Positions 46,127 to 56,532 of a stretch of DNA of 64,000 nucleotides are shown one piece after another (position 1 is the stretch's first letter; each line of letters opens with the position of its first letter). Both the position numbers and the translations under genes were made by a program. Source of the DNA: Cladobotryum mycophilum (Eukaryota > Ascomycota > Sordariomycetes > Hypocreales > Hypocreaceae). The stretch spans positions 4,154,001 to 4,218,000 of the forward strand of contig JAVFKD010000004.1 in NCBI GenBank assembly GCA_036429605.1, in the 5' to 3' direction. Under the pieces are notes generated by a model, which saw only the letters and a program-made list of their open reading frames with translations, did not search any database and had not been told where the DNA came from.

Positions 46127-47456
46127 ATGCCTCCCGTGTCTCTCCGTGCTCGCTACGGCAAGCCATCCCATCCCGAGGGTCCTGTTAATCACACACCCTC
46201 AAGCATTTACAAGATCCATTTTCGCCATCCTGGCTACCCCGACAGTCTAAACATTTTGCTCTCGCTGCCAGTTCTGGACGGCGGCGGCATCCACCACGAG
46301 ACGGCACGAGTAGCCTGTGCTATATTGGCAAACTCTAGCTGGGATGGTTTTCTTTCTGAGACTCAAACCGGTGACGAAGTCGATGGTGATCCGGATGCTT
46401 TGTTAACCTCTCCCAACTACTATTTTCGCCTCCCGTCAAGTGATCAGTTCGAAGGTAAGTAACAAAAAGGAAAAGAAAAGAAATCCCGTAACCAACCTCC
46501 ATCAGTACCTATTCTTCGCTAGCCTTCCTTCGTAGCATCTACTCGTGCTAATATCAAAACCAGACGGCAAGTATCCAGTTGTGCCCGACTTTTATAGCTT
46601 CACCTTCCCCCAAGACCTCCCACACTCTTGGCGTTCCGACAGCCTCGGGATACCCATGGCTACAGGCCAGCCTCGCGAAGCAAATTTCAGTTCCGCCGTC
46701 TTGAACCGCGACAATTCTTGCCGTATCACGAATCACAGGCTTGGTACGGAGAGTGCGCACTTGGTGCCGAGAACGGAACAGTCATGGTTTGAACGAAACA
46801 CCATGTTTCGGTACTTAGCCGGGAACATGAATAGGACTCCAGATGACCCGCGCAACGTCATGCTCCTGCGATCTGATATCCACACGCTCTTTGATAAGAA
46901 GAACTTTGTTATTGTGCCCAAGCATGGCGCGTGGGTGGTTCATGTTTTGTCTGGCGAGGTGGATGGTGAACTTGCGACTTTATATCACAACGTGCAGCTC
47001 CAGCAGCTCGAGAGCATTGCAGTCGAGTTCCTCTTTGCGCGATTTGCATGGACCATATTTGCCAGCAGCACGTTTGTCCTGTCCGACGTGAAGCGCATGC
47101 TAGTCACCATTAGACCAGGCACAGGTGACAAAGTCTGTCTGGAACTGACGGGTTCGCAATACCGGGCTAAATTTAAACCAAAAGATGCGAGTAGGAGCAG
47201 GAGCCGAAACTCTAGAAAGCGTACCTACGGGGATACTGTTGAGGATGAAGCTGCAGTTTTGTCGGATACGAGCGACGAGGAGAGCGAGAGCGAGAGTGAG
47301 CTACGTGGACGACCCCGCAGGAGAATAGTATATGGCGATATAGCTGCATCGTATGCCGAGTCGAATTCGACGTCCATCTCACGATCCACTGCTGATCGCA
47401 AGATACCAGATACCCGGAGACAACAGAGGGGTCCTAATATCATTATGGACGAGTGA
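46127..47456 (+). CDS. HNH-nuclease-domain protein
   Basis: Two exons (46127-46454, 46564-47456) with intron GTAAGT...CAG, about 406 residues. The N-terminal region (YKIHFRHPGYPDSLNILLSLP) is a conserved-looking fold of unknown role. The HNH_2-type nuclease motif follows: SCRITNH, ESAHLVPR, then DDPRNVMLLRSDIHTLFDKKNFVIVPK. That gives the His pair and the Asn/Asp-His of a beta-beta-alpha metal nuclease. The tail is basic and Ser/Arg-rich with an acidic patch (DTSDEESESESE) and looks disordered and nuclear. Fungal genomes carry many such proteins of unknown function; DNA cleavage has not been shown for most. The start at 46127 is chosen because the upstream in-frame stretch lacks ATG-linked conservation. 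Confidence 0.85.
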
Positions 47457-48846
47457 ATTAAAATCACTCGAAAGCAGGAATGCGTAAAAAAACCAGGAAT
47501 TTCTGGCAATGGCGGAAATTATTGGGGATAACGAGGTACGATTGGAAACGTCAGGCACACGGGGAAACCGCCATACAACCCATATGGTGATATCGGGCAC
47601 GATGAGAAATACTAGACACGACTAGGTATATCAGATACCTGAACAGCTATGCCAGGCTCTATTGGAATTTTTAACGGTGAGTGCAGCACAAGTTGGGCCA
47701 CAGGTAAATGGCTCCCTTATGGGTGGCATTGAAGGCAGCGAAGGCATCGTGTGTGATGTCATGAACTAGGAGGTGATAATAATGTATATTATACATTGAT
47801 GTAGCACCAGGTCATTATTTGAAAACGGCTATATGGGGTTCATAAGCAATTATGTTGGCACAGGAGCCAGGTCTGACCTAGGGGAGGAAGTGGTATTAGC
47901 CACCAAACCAAAGACAGATGGCATGGATATATGTGTCGCAAGATTTTCCATCATAACCTCTTATTATTTGGATAAGCCTGAAAAAGTGTAGGAAGTCATG
48001 AGATTTAAAGAATGAGTATTTAGTTTTTCTTTGATTTAATTACAATGATTCTTTTTGTCAGACTCATCCATTTGACAAGCTCTCTGGGGCCTCATTCACG
48101 ATCCAAACGCTTATCATACACTGGGGTACCATTATTTTTTGAGTACGGATTCCATCAACCCTTTGCCTGGATATTGTCTGATCCATGTCTCCAACTATTG
48201 ACCTGATGTTCTGCTCCAGGGTTTTTTTGGCCTGGAAAATCTAGGGATCTTCCCCATCTAACATTAGTCATAGCTTCTTCTCCTCCTTCTCCCCAACTTT
48301 GGGTGCAACTCATGTTTCTATTCGACTTGGAATTAGTGACCACGATGAAGATGAAAGCAAACCGAAGTGGGTACAAAAACGAATGCTTTAAACAGCCAAA
48401 GCAGATATGATAATCGTAGGCAGAGAAGGAGAGGGGGGCGGCAACAACAACACCATCGACGATCCACATGAATTCTTTGTTTGTTTGGCGGGACATACTC
48501 TCCCCGAAGGGCGTCTCTGAGATGCAATATATGGAGCCATCTGTCTATCTGTCTATATATATATATATATAATTCATATGTGTATTCCTCATGATATGAT
48601 GACAATCGTATCTCCAAAAAAAAAGTCACCAAATGTCACGTTCACCATTCAATCACAACATTGAAAACATTAGATATATTTCTTAAGCTGGCCGACAGCA
48701 AGAGTAGTAATATCTAACCTCTGTATAAGACATATAAATCTCTTTATAATAGCAGTACAAGTAGAAAATATCAAGTCATGCGGACGTGACAAGCCTCATG
48801 GGCATATAAATGTAGGTAAAAAGCCTCAATATATATATCATCCCCA
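47457..48846. other. Intergenic, nothing recognised
   Basis: AT-rich 3' space of two convergent genes, with a (TA)n tract at 48554-48571 and CTAT/CTGT units just before it. No gene. Confidence 0.6.
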
Positions 48847-50007
48847 TCATCCCTCAATCTCCGCAATCCACTCGGCTACCTTTTTGGCAATCACCCAGCT
48901 CGTATCTAATCATCATGTTAGTCCATGCCATTCTTCTAGGAGAAAGAAAGAAAGAAAGAAGAAAAACTTACGCTCTTGAACGCAAAACGCATGGGGAATA
49001 TCCCCCTCATCAACCTCAATCTTTGTCCTCCCTCCCCTCGTCCCATGCTCCTTTCTCTTCTTGATAAACGCATCCCTCATATGATTCGCTACCCAATGAT
49101 CATGCTTGCCATAAAACATAAAAAACTTTGGCGTCTGCTGCCGTAACACTGCTGCTCTCTTAACATCGCCGTCATTATCATTATCATTAGTATTAGTTTC
49201 TGTGGCTTCCGCGACTTCCCACAGCTCTTCTTCCCACTTTTCCTCGCGGATGTTGTCCAGCTCAGAGATCCCCATGTGCAGGGCCTGGCGCACGCCGTCG
49301 CGGCTCTTGAGCCAGTGAGCGGTGACGTCGGCGGTTTGGTGCGTGAAGCCCATGATGCGCGTCAGGATCCAGTGCAAGACGAAAAGGGAAAAGAAATGGA
49401 GGATGTAGGCGGCGTAGATGTGGCCGTAGGACTCGAGGGTGGGGACGAGCCGGAGGACGGTTGCCTGCACTCCCTTGGGGGACTTGGCGATGTTGGTGAG
49501 GGTGGGGAAGAGGAGGAAGCCGTGCTGGAGGTGGAGGTGGGGAGCTCGTTTGGGGTTCTTCATGTGGCGGTGGAAGATGTCGACAGAGATGTAGGCGCCG
49601 ACGGAGTGGCCCATGAGGATGATAGAGTCGTAGGGACGCAAGTGGCCGGGCCGGTCATCACCTCTTGCTCTGAGTTCCTCGTCGTCCAGCTGGACTCTTC
49701 TCTCCGCCACGTCTTGGTAAATGGCCTTAATCTGGCCCTCTAAGTCCCACGGATGACTGATGTGACCATCAAACGGCTTATGATCCCTGTCATCGAAGCC
49801 CAACAGATTCCTCCCGTAAATGTCATAGGCCGTCCCCGGGGCATCACCCTGGGCGGCGTCTAGTAGGCCTCTGAGCGACTGGAGGAAGACGTCGTAGAAT
49901 CGAATGAGTCCCGGATTGCCGCATATGAAGTACACCAGTGCCCTTTTTCTATATGGGGCGGTGTTTTTTGGTCGCGGGCGGGAAAGCAGTGATATTGTCG
50001 GTGCCAT
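48847..50007 (-). CDS. Lipid-droplet-associated hydrolase (LDAH family)
   Basis: Alpha/beta hydrolase of the LDAH/Lipase_3 family, found on lipid droplets; the substrate is debated. Start at 50007 (MAPTISLL) puts 24 residues before the family hallmark ALVYFICGNPGLIRFYDVFL. The nucleophile elbow is GHSVGAYI. A hydrophobic hairpin (AAYILHFFSLFVLHWILTRIMG) likely inserts into the droplet monolayer. KFFMFYGKHDHWV holds the acid and PHAFC the catalytic His. An intron near the 3' end (GTAAGT donor, CTAAC branch, TAG acceptor, about 48904-48973, with GAAA repeats) leads to a short last exon TSWVIAKKVAEWIAEIEG, stop 48847-48849. The leader upstream of the start (50008-50201) is coding-like in another frame; see findings. 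Confidence 0.9.
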
Positions 50008-51515
50008 TTTGGCTGGTGTTGCTGCTGCTTCCGGGTAAAAGTCTTGCTGGCCTTCTTCTTGGCGCCCGAGCAGAGCTTGTTGATGGCTTTGTGGGCTTTG
50101 AGGGAAATGGTCAGGTACAGTGAGTTGGCATGGTGGGTGTTGTACTCGTCGACCGTGAGAGCTATTCTCGGGACGGTGCATTCGACGCCGTAGGGAAACA
50201 TGATGGGGAGAGTCAGGTGGGGCAACCGAGGTAGTATTGGCATGTGCTTTAGAAAGATGGATCTCTGTATGTATGTATGTATGAAATGTTTCAATGCAGG
50301 TAGGGTAGGTGAGCTTTTTGGTAAAAAATGTAACGGTGGGAGGGAAACGGTCAATTGATATATATGAGCTATCCTACTACCTACATAGCTATGGTATAAC
50401 TAAGATGGGTAATAATATCTTCCCTTTCAAGGGCACAGATGTATTGGAATCTGACTTTCAACTATCAAACTCCCCCAGATGAAAGGCGTCAGACGCACGC
50501 ACACACACATAACAGAGCTGCCACGACCGAGCGCCCCCCAGCTGAAGCCTCTTTTTGCATTTGCCGTCTAGGCCGGCAGTCGCTATAGCTGCCAATCCCT
50601 TAATGTAGGGGGCCGTTTTGGGGACACTTGGAGGGGTTGATAGCGTTTAGCGGGGGAGGGGGCTTGGGGGCCGTCCATGAGCTCAAAAAGTAAAAAACCT
50701 CATATAAACAGAATGGATGGAGGGCGTCATGTCATGTCATGGATGGATGTCAATGACACGATCTTGAATCTTGGATACTTCGGCTTGGCCCGTTCCAAAC
50801 AGTCCCATAATGTAAAATGTAAAAATAAACAAACAACGTGGCTGCATGGCTGCGGGAAGCACATCCGAGATCCATCCAATAGGTCCGAAGTTTTGATTCA
50901 CGAGTCATCTCCCAGCCCTGCCCTGCAAACGTGAGAATCCATGGGCGACAGAGACGTGGAATTGGACAGCGCCCTGACGGGAAACCGCTCAGACACTAAA
51001 GCTGACTGCCAATCTGGCGGGCTGTTTTCTTTGCTTGTTTGGTTTCGGTCTTACTCAGATGGAGCGCGCGCGCGCGCTTTATCCATGTAGGCCCGTCGCT
51101 TGTGGCTACTATTGCAAGTATTATTACAAGTATTATTACAGGCATTATGACCTTGGGAATGTGTTATATGCCCTCTGCATGCTTGTATGCGGTGGTTTCG
51201 TGCGGTAATTGGTGGCGCTGGTTGACCTGCTGAGATAACCCTTGACCGCCCCCTGGATCAGAGTACTAGAGGGGAATGGAATGTAATGAGGAGGGGATGT
51301 TTGTTGGAGGACGGGGATTGACGCGCAAACTTGTCTCCTTGCTTGCTCATAGCATTCCATATCGCCCTTGGTGGTATCGAATGGAACATGTGCAAATAGA
51401 ATTCCAGACGATGCTCAAGGTCGGGGCCGTCACGCTGGCTGGCTTGGCATGGAATTCTTGTTGGCTGGGCTTCCATTGAAGGACTGGAAGGTCAACTGTA
51501 TATGCTCTTCTTACG

Positions 51516-53147
51516 CTAAAATTGCAGTGAGAGAGCATGCTACTCGTCCCCAACCATACGGGTAACAAGAAGGAGGAGAGAATCACCTCTATCCACATCT
51601 CGGGGCTAAAATTGCAGTGAAAACGCCCTCGCCCCAGCATGCATACATACCCTCTATCACTTATCGCTTGGTACCTAACCTCTGCTACAAGTATGTAGCA
51701 GCAAATCTTGAGTCCAAACTCCACGGATTTCATTGGGTAGGTAGACGTTACAAACAGGGCTTTGATCGCTGTTAGATATGAAGACTTCAGAGAGTATCTG
51801 ATTGAATATAAAGTGGATATCAGCAGAATACGCAAGACTAAATCCGTAAAATAACAATGAAAAAATGACTTTGCTGAATGGACTCTGCCTACGTTGATAT
51901 ACATGGATGGATGAAGACTCTTGGATATCTGTGCCCACTTGTACGGAGTAGAGGTACACACCCCTTATGGCTAAAATTGCAGTGGAAGCGCACCTACGCA
52001 CCTGCGCATCTACGCACTTAACGCATCTGTCTCCTTACACTAAAATTGCAGTGTTGACCTTAAGTAGATAGATATGGAGACCCACTGCTCCAACCACTCA
52101 GGCAATGAACCCAGATGTGGATAGATCGTATGGAGGTGATTCTCTCCTCCTTCAAGGCTAAAGTTGCAGTGAAATTGGCGACGGGCCAATGTACCCTTTC
52201 ACAGTAGGGTTTTCCTCTTAGCCCTAAATATTTCCTCTAATCCTTCAGGCACGAAGACGCATATGCAGTCTGATACCTCCAATCACCGTCGTTACTCTTG
52301 AAGCCTAAATGTAAGCGACGCCCAAGGCATCCATCTGCCTTTACACTGAAATTTTGGTGTTGACTGCCTTGTAGATACGACCACACACTCCCAGGTACTG
52401 CTGCCAGCTTACAGCGTGCTGGCTGAATAGAATCCGTCTTCATAGGAAATAGTAAAATAGCATTTACAAGTTATATCTAAAAGATTCTTTAAAATATATA
52501 TATACGTGATGAAACTGTTCGCCTTGGTTGAATCGTGTCAAGCAGATTTGGACATGGCAAACACTCACTGCCTACCTCTTAAACTATACAGGCAACTCGG
52601 GATGTATATAAATCGTATGGAGGCGGTCCTCTCCTCTTCCAAGGCTAAATTTGCAGTGAAGTATATGCACCGCGGTACATGTCCGGTGTCTGGACACCAC
52701 AGCCTGAAAATGCTACGAGTAATACGAGCATTCATCCAATCAGCAATCGTCACTATATTGTCTCCCAGGCTGTGTAATCCAGCTCCTCGCCCAAGACCAG
52801 TCGCCCATACTGTATTTGTCCTTCTCATCCTGCATCTGTGCATTCAAGAATCCGATCCATGCGTTCATATCACAAAGTAGAGAATCAGGTGTTCACTCAG
52901 CAAACAGCCCCCCTCATTGTCAAAAATTTAGAATGCAGCGACACAGTGTTTTTCATGTATTTCCTAGTGCTATTATTCTATTATGGTGATTCTAAAACTT
53001 CAGCAACGTTGACGAGGACCATATCATTGAAGGAATATGAATTTTAACTGTCCCTTCATTGTGCAACCTGTATTATCAGTTCGAGCCAATAACAGACAAT
53101 CGTCAGAGTTGGAGTGCAGCTCGCCGTTCAACGCTAAAATTGCAGTG
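51516..53147 (+). repeat. Cluster of eight CTAAAATTGCAGTG-family motifs
   Basis: Five exact copies of CTAAAATTGCAGTG (51516, 51606, 51971, 52040, 53134), two with one difference (52158, 52645) and one diverged (52346). All are on the + strand and irregularly spaced (69-489 bases). Flanks fall into two types: CTTTACA/CCTTACA before and TTGAC...GTAGATA after (52040, 52346); and CTCTCCTCYTYCAAGG before (52158, 52645). An 80-base block ending in ATCGTATGGAGG...CAAGG is shared by 52077-52157 and 52561-52644. Confidence 0.85.
51568..52153. repeat. Inverted repeat pair inside the motif cluster
   Basis: The 31 bases at 51568-51598 match the reverse complement of 52114-52153 exactly, apart from one 9-base insertion in the right copy. 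The arms enclose about 515 bases holding three of the motif copies. Confidence 0.85.
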
Positions 53148-54215
53148 CAAATTGTTTTGTGGCGTTCCCCTTCGCTTAACGTATATACTAATATTTGCGA
53201 AGAAGTATCTTGACCTTCGATTATATTCAGATTAATATGATAGAATAAGTATAGGAACCTGATTCTTTTTTTTTTTTTTTAGCTGCATAAAGCTGTATAA
53301 AAGTACCGAACTAACGTTTATGATCCTTGTGGCATGTACTACCTATAAGTACCTAGGTAGGTATCGCCCACGAAAGTGCGGGACCTCCAAGCACCAGTGC
53401 TATAGCAGGGGCGCAGCTCCATTGTATAACAGAACTACGAAGTGTGGCTTTATGGACGCTTGTAGTACAAGCAAGTAGGCGCTCAGTTGGTGTCATACAT
53501 TCACACCTTTTACCTTGAGATTTCGTCTGTCCAATGAGAAATTGTAGTGAGGCTTCTCTATGAATGCTATGCTTGTTGATATCGAACACCCGCAGAGCCC
53601 TACATGCATGCCTATTCGCCACGACGTCTGCTATCTAGTTGCACCGTGAAAACCACATGAGCCATTCATACGCCGCCGTCCACTACCAGGAGCGCAGCCT
53701 TTGTGTGCAGACAAACATCGAGATTACAATCGTATGTGCTCCTCCATCTGACGAAAGAGAAGAGATATATACATGATCAAGTAATAGAAATTGTGATAGA
53801 TTTTCCCTGCTCCACCTTCACTCAAGTCACAGTGCCTGCTTGTGGGGTGATTTATATGCATCCCGCCATCGGACAGTTATCAAACCTGTTTTACGCTCTC
53901 CAACTACCGGCAGCACAATGAAACATCAAAGGTGACATGAATATCCGAGCCCTGGCTTGCTGAACCTGGTATCCGGCTTACTAACAAATGGACTGGCCCA
54001 TCTTATGCGGGGTGCAGCTTATATCAGGCTCTGAGGCAGAGTATGACTGTAGATGAACAAACTTCATGAAGCCATTCTTAGCCCAAACAGTGCATTGACG
54101 TGAAAATATCGTGAAATATCGTGAGAATAGACAACTCTCAGCCAAAATGGTGGGCCATGTGTAAGTCTTGATGTAGCGCACTGCACTTCATGACTGACAT
54201 ACCCTTATCAGTAAC

Positions 54216-56288
54216 ATGATGGACGACGTCCTCATCTCCAACCGTAAGACCAATCAATAACAAACTACACACACCAGAATCTAACTCGTCAAGTACCCCC
54301 GAACACCTCCGCTCAGCACTCAGAGCCCTCCTCGCCCGCGGCCCAACCAACCAGCAGACCTTCATCCAGCATGTCCAAGCCCAGCTACAGGAAGCCGAGA
54401 CGCAGAGCAGGCCCGATCTCACGAACCCAAAGTCCATCTTCCCGAGGCCGGGCGTCGTGTCCGAGGTTTGTCTGGCGTACTTGGCCCGCGCGAGGTGTCT
54501 TTTCTCTGCGAAAATGGCGTCGGCATCGATTCGCTAGTGAGTTATTTCCATATACGATGTAAGCATACACGGAAAGCAACCCTTTTTTTCTAATCATAGA
54601 ACCCCAAAAGTCACATAGAATTCATCCAGTGCCTAGTCAGCGTGCCAAGTACCTGGCCCCCAGGATCCCCTATAGCACAACTCCTCGACACCTTCAGCGG
54701 GGATGTCATACAGTCCATGCAGGCCCTCAGGGAAACCGGTCCCGAGGGGGACTATCTCCTGGGCGAGCTCGACGAGCTGCTGCTCACCTTTACCAGGTGC
54801 CGTGATTACTGCGACGACGCTAGGCTGCCGTTCCCCTTTGAGCGTCCGGAGAGGCAGGTGCAGGATGTGATGGTGTATTTGTACCCCGAGGAGGAAGAGG
54901 AGAACCCCCTGGTGGAGATGGAAGGAGGGCCGCGTGGTTCGATTCAGGCAAGGTTACCGGAGTCATCGCCGGTAGAGACGGTTCAACTCGGGTCGTATCA
55001 GATACCAAGACTCTTCAACGGCCTGTGGCAGCTCTCTTCTCCAGCATGGGGATCGGCAAACTCTACGAATCAAGAGAGAGCTCTTCTTCAGCTCATCGAA
55101 ACAGGCCTCGTCGCTGCAGACATGGCCGATCACTACGTGAGACCCCAATTCCCCCCCAACTAAAAAAGAAAGAAAGAAAAAAAGAAGAAAAAAGGAGAAT
55201 ATTGACCAACTAAACTCAAAAACAGGGTGACGCAGAGTTAGTCTATGGAGGATTTCGCAACAAGCTCTCCGAGGATGTAGCCGACAAAGTCTATGCCGCC
55301 ACAAAGTGGTGCGTCTTCAAGCCCATCAACCGTCAAGTCACAAGCGAATGGGTTCTCGAGCGCGTCAGGGAACGCCATCGCAGACTTGGCGGTAGAATAG
55401 AACTGCTTCAGTTCCACTGGCACAATGTAAGTTCCAACAACGCCCTTTTCTGCCTGCTCATGTTCAGTATATTGAACCAATGAGTAGTATGACTCCAAAG
55501 AATACCTTGCTATCCTCCTTGAGCTCGTCAAAATCACAAAGTCTCATCCAGAGCTCGTCTCCTCCATTGGCCTTTGTAACTTTGACTCTGATCACACCGA
55601 CGAAGTGTGCGAGTACATAAAGTCGGAAATAGGAGAAGTTGGTGTTGTATCAAACCAAATCCAAGTAAGCCCGTCACCTTCCACGACACCAAAATACACG
55701 TTCCGACTTACATACCCCAGTTCTCTCTCATCGACACCCGCCCCCTAAAGAAAATGATACCCATCTGCCAAAGACACAACCTCAAACTCCTCACCTACGG
55801 CACATTCGTAAGTCCTCTCCTCACCATTTACCCCCAACTTCCAATCCCCATACTAACCCATCCAGTGTGGTGGCCTCCTCTCCCCCTCCTGGCTCAATAA
55901 ACCCCCTCCGCCCCCTTATTCCACCACCAACCCCCTCAACCCCTCCCAGCGCAAATACTTTGACATCATCACGCTCTGGTCCTCCTGGCCCGTTTTCCAA
56001 TCTCTCCTATCCACGCTCTCCCGCATCGCCGGCAAGCACTCGGTGCAAATCCCTCAGGTCGCCGCTCGGTGGATCTTGCAGCAACCGGCTGTTGCGTCCG
56101 TAATTATAGGCACCCGCCTAGGTGTTGCGGCACACGGGGAGGATAATGTAAAGGTGTTTGGGTGGGAGCTGGATGAAGGGGATATGAGTAACATTGATAG
56201 GGCGGCGAGGGGTGAGAAAGGGGAGAGAACAGATGCGCTATTTGAGAAGCTGGGAGATTGTGGAAATGAGTATAGGTCAGAAGAGTAA
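54216..56288 (+). CDS. Aldo/keto reductase with extra N-terminal domain
   Basis: NAD(P)H-dependent carbonyl reductase of unknown substrate. The AKR barrel starts near 54980 (IPRLFNGLWQLSSP). The tetrad is visible: Asp and Tyr in DMADHYGDAE, Lys in AATKWCVF, His in LQFHWHNY. Late motifs are VSNQIQFSLIDTRP, GKHSVQIPQVAARWILQQP and SVIIGTR. Introns: 55137-55225, 55427-55487, 55665-55720 and 55808-55865, all GT-AG and in frame. Upstream lies about 200 residues of helical sequence (PEHLRSALRALLARGP, TWPPGSPIAQLLDTFSGD, an acidic LYPEEEEEN patch) that is not part of AKRs; start ATG 54216 or 54219. One intron there is GTGAGT (about 54534) to TAG (54600), phase 0. Exon 2 changes frame once between about 54500 and 54530, and the first intron is either 34 bases or about 50 bases with a missing C. 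The barrel itself is intact. Confidence 0.82.
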
Positions 56289-56532
56289 AATACAAGAAAA
56301 GGGGGCATATTACAACGTCCAACTTCATCTAGCTCAATAGTATGTTAAATACCAACCAAGTTGCTAAAGGTCAATGTAAAGGGATCATAAATCTAAACCG
56401 TCAGTTCAACACGCGTAATAGATCCAGACGGTCCATTCAGGGCCATCAATACTTCATACACTCATTATTATTCAACATACTCGACTAGACATCCAAGTAC
56501 TCCCAATACAGTCTTCGTTGGTAGCTATTCCC

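Larger units (their letters stand above)
50008..54215. other. Gene-poor region with a motif cluster
   Basis: 4.2 kb without a supportable gene. It includes a (GTAT)n tract near 50266-50282, a (GC)n tract at 51064-51077, a tandem AAGTATTATTAC pair at 51116-51140, a TACGGAGTA at 51942-51950, a T run near 53267-53280, and the repeat cluster described separately. Confidence 0.65.

Noticed and set aside
51347..51961. 204-codon minus-strand open frame through the motif cluster
   Set aside because: Poor codon use, no motif, and it contains the repeated motif twice as HCNFS. Treated as chance.
51516..53147. CRISPR-like array
   Set aside because: Spacing is irregular, the repeat is only 14 bases, and the organism is a eukaryote.
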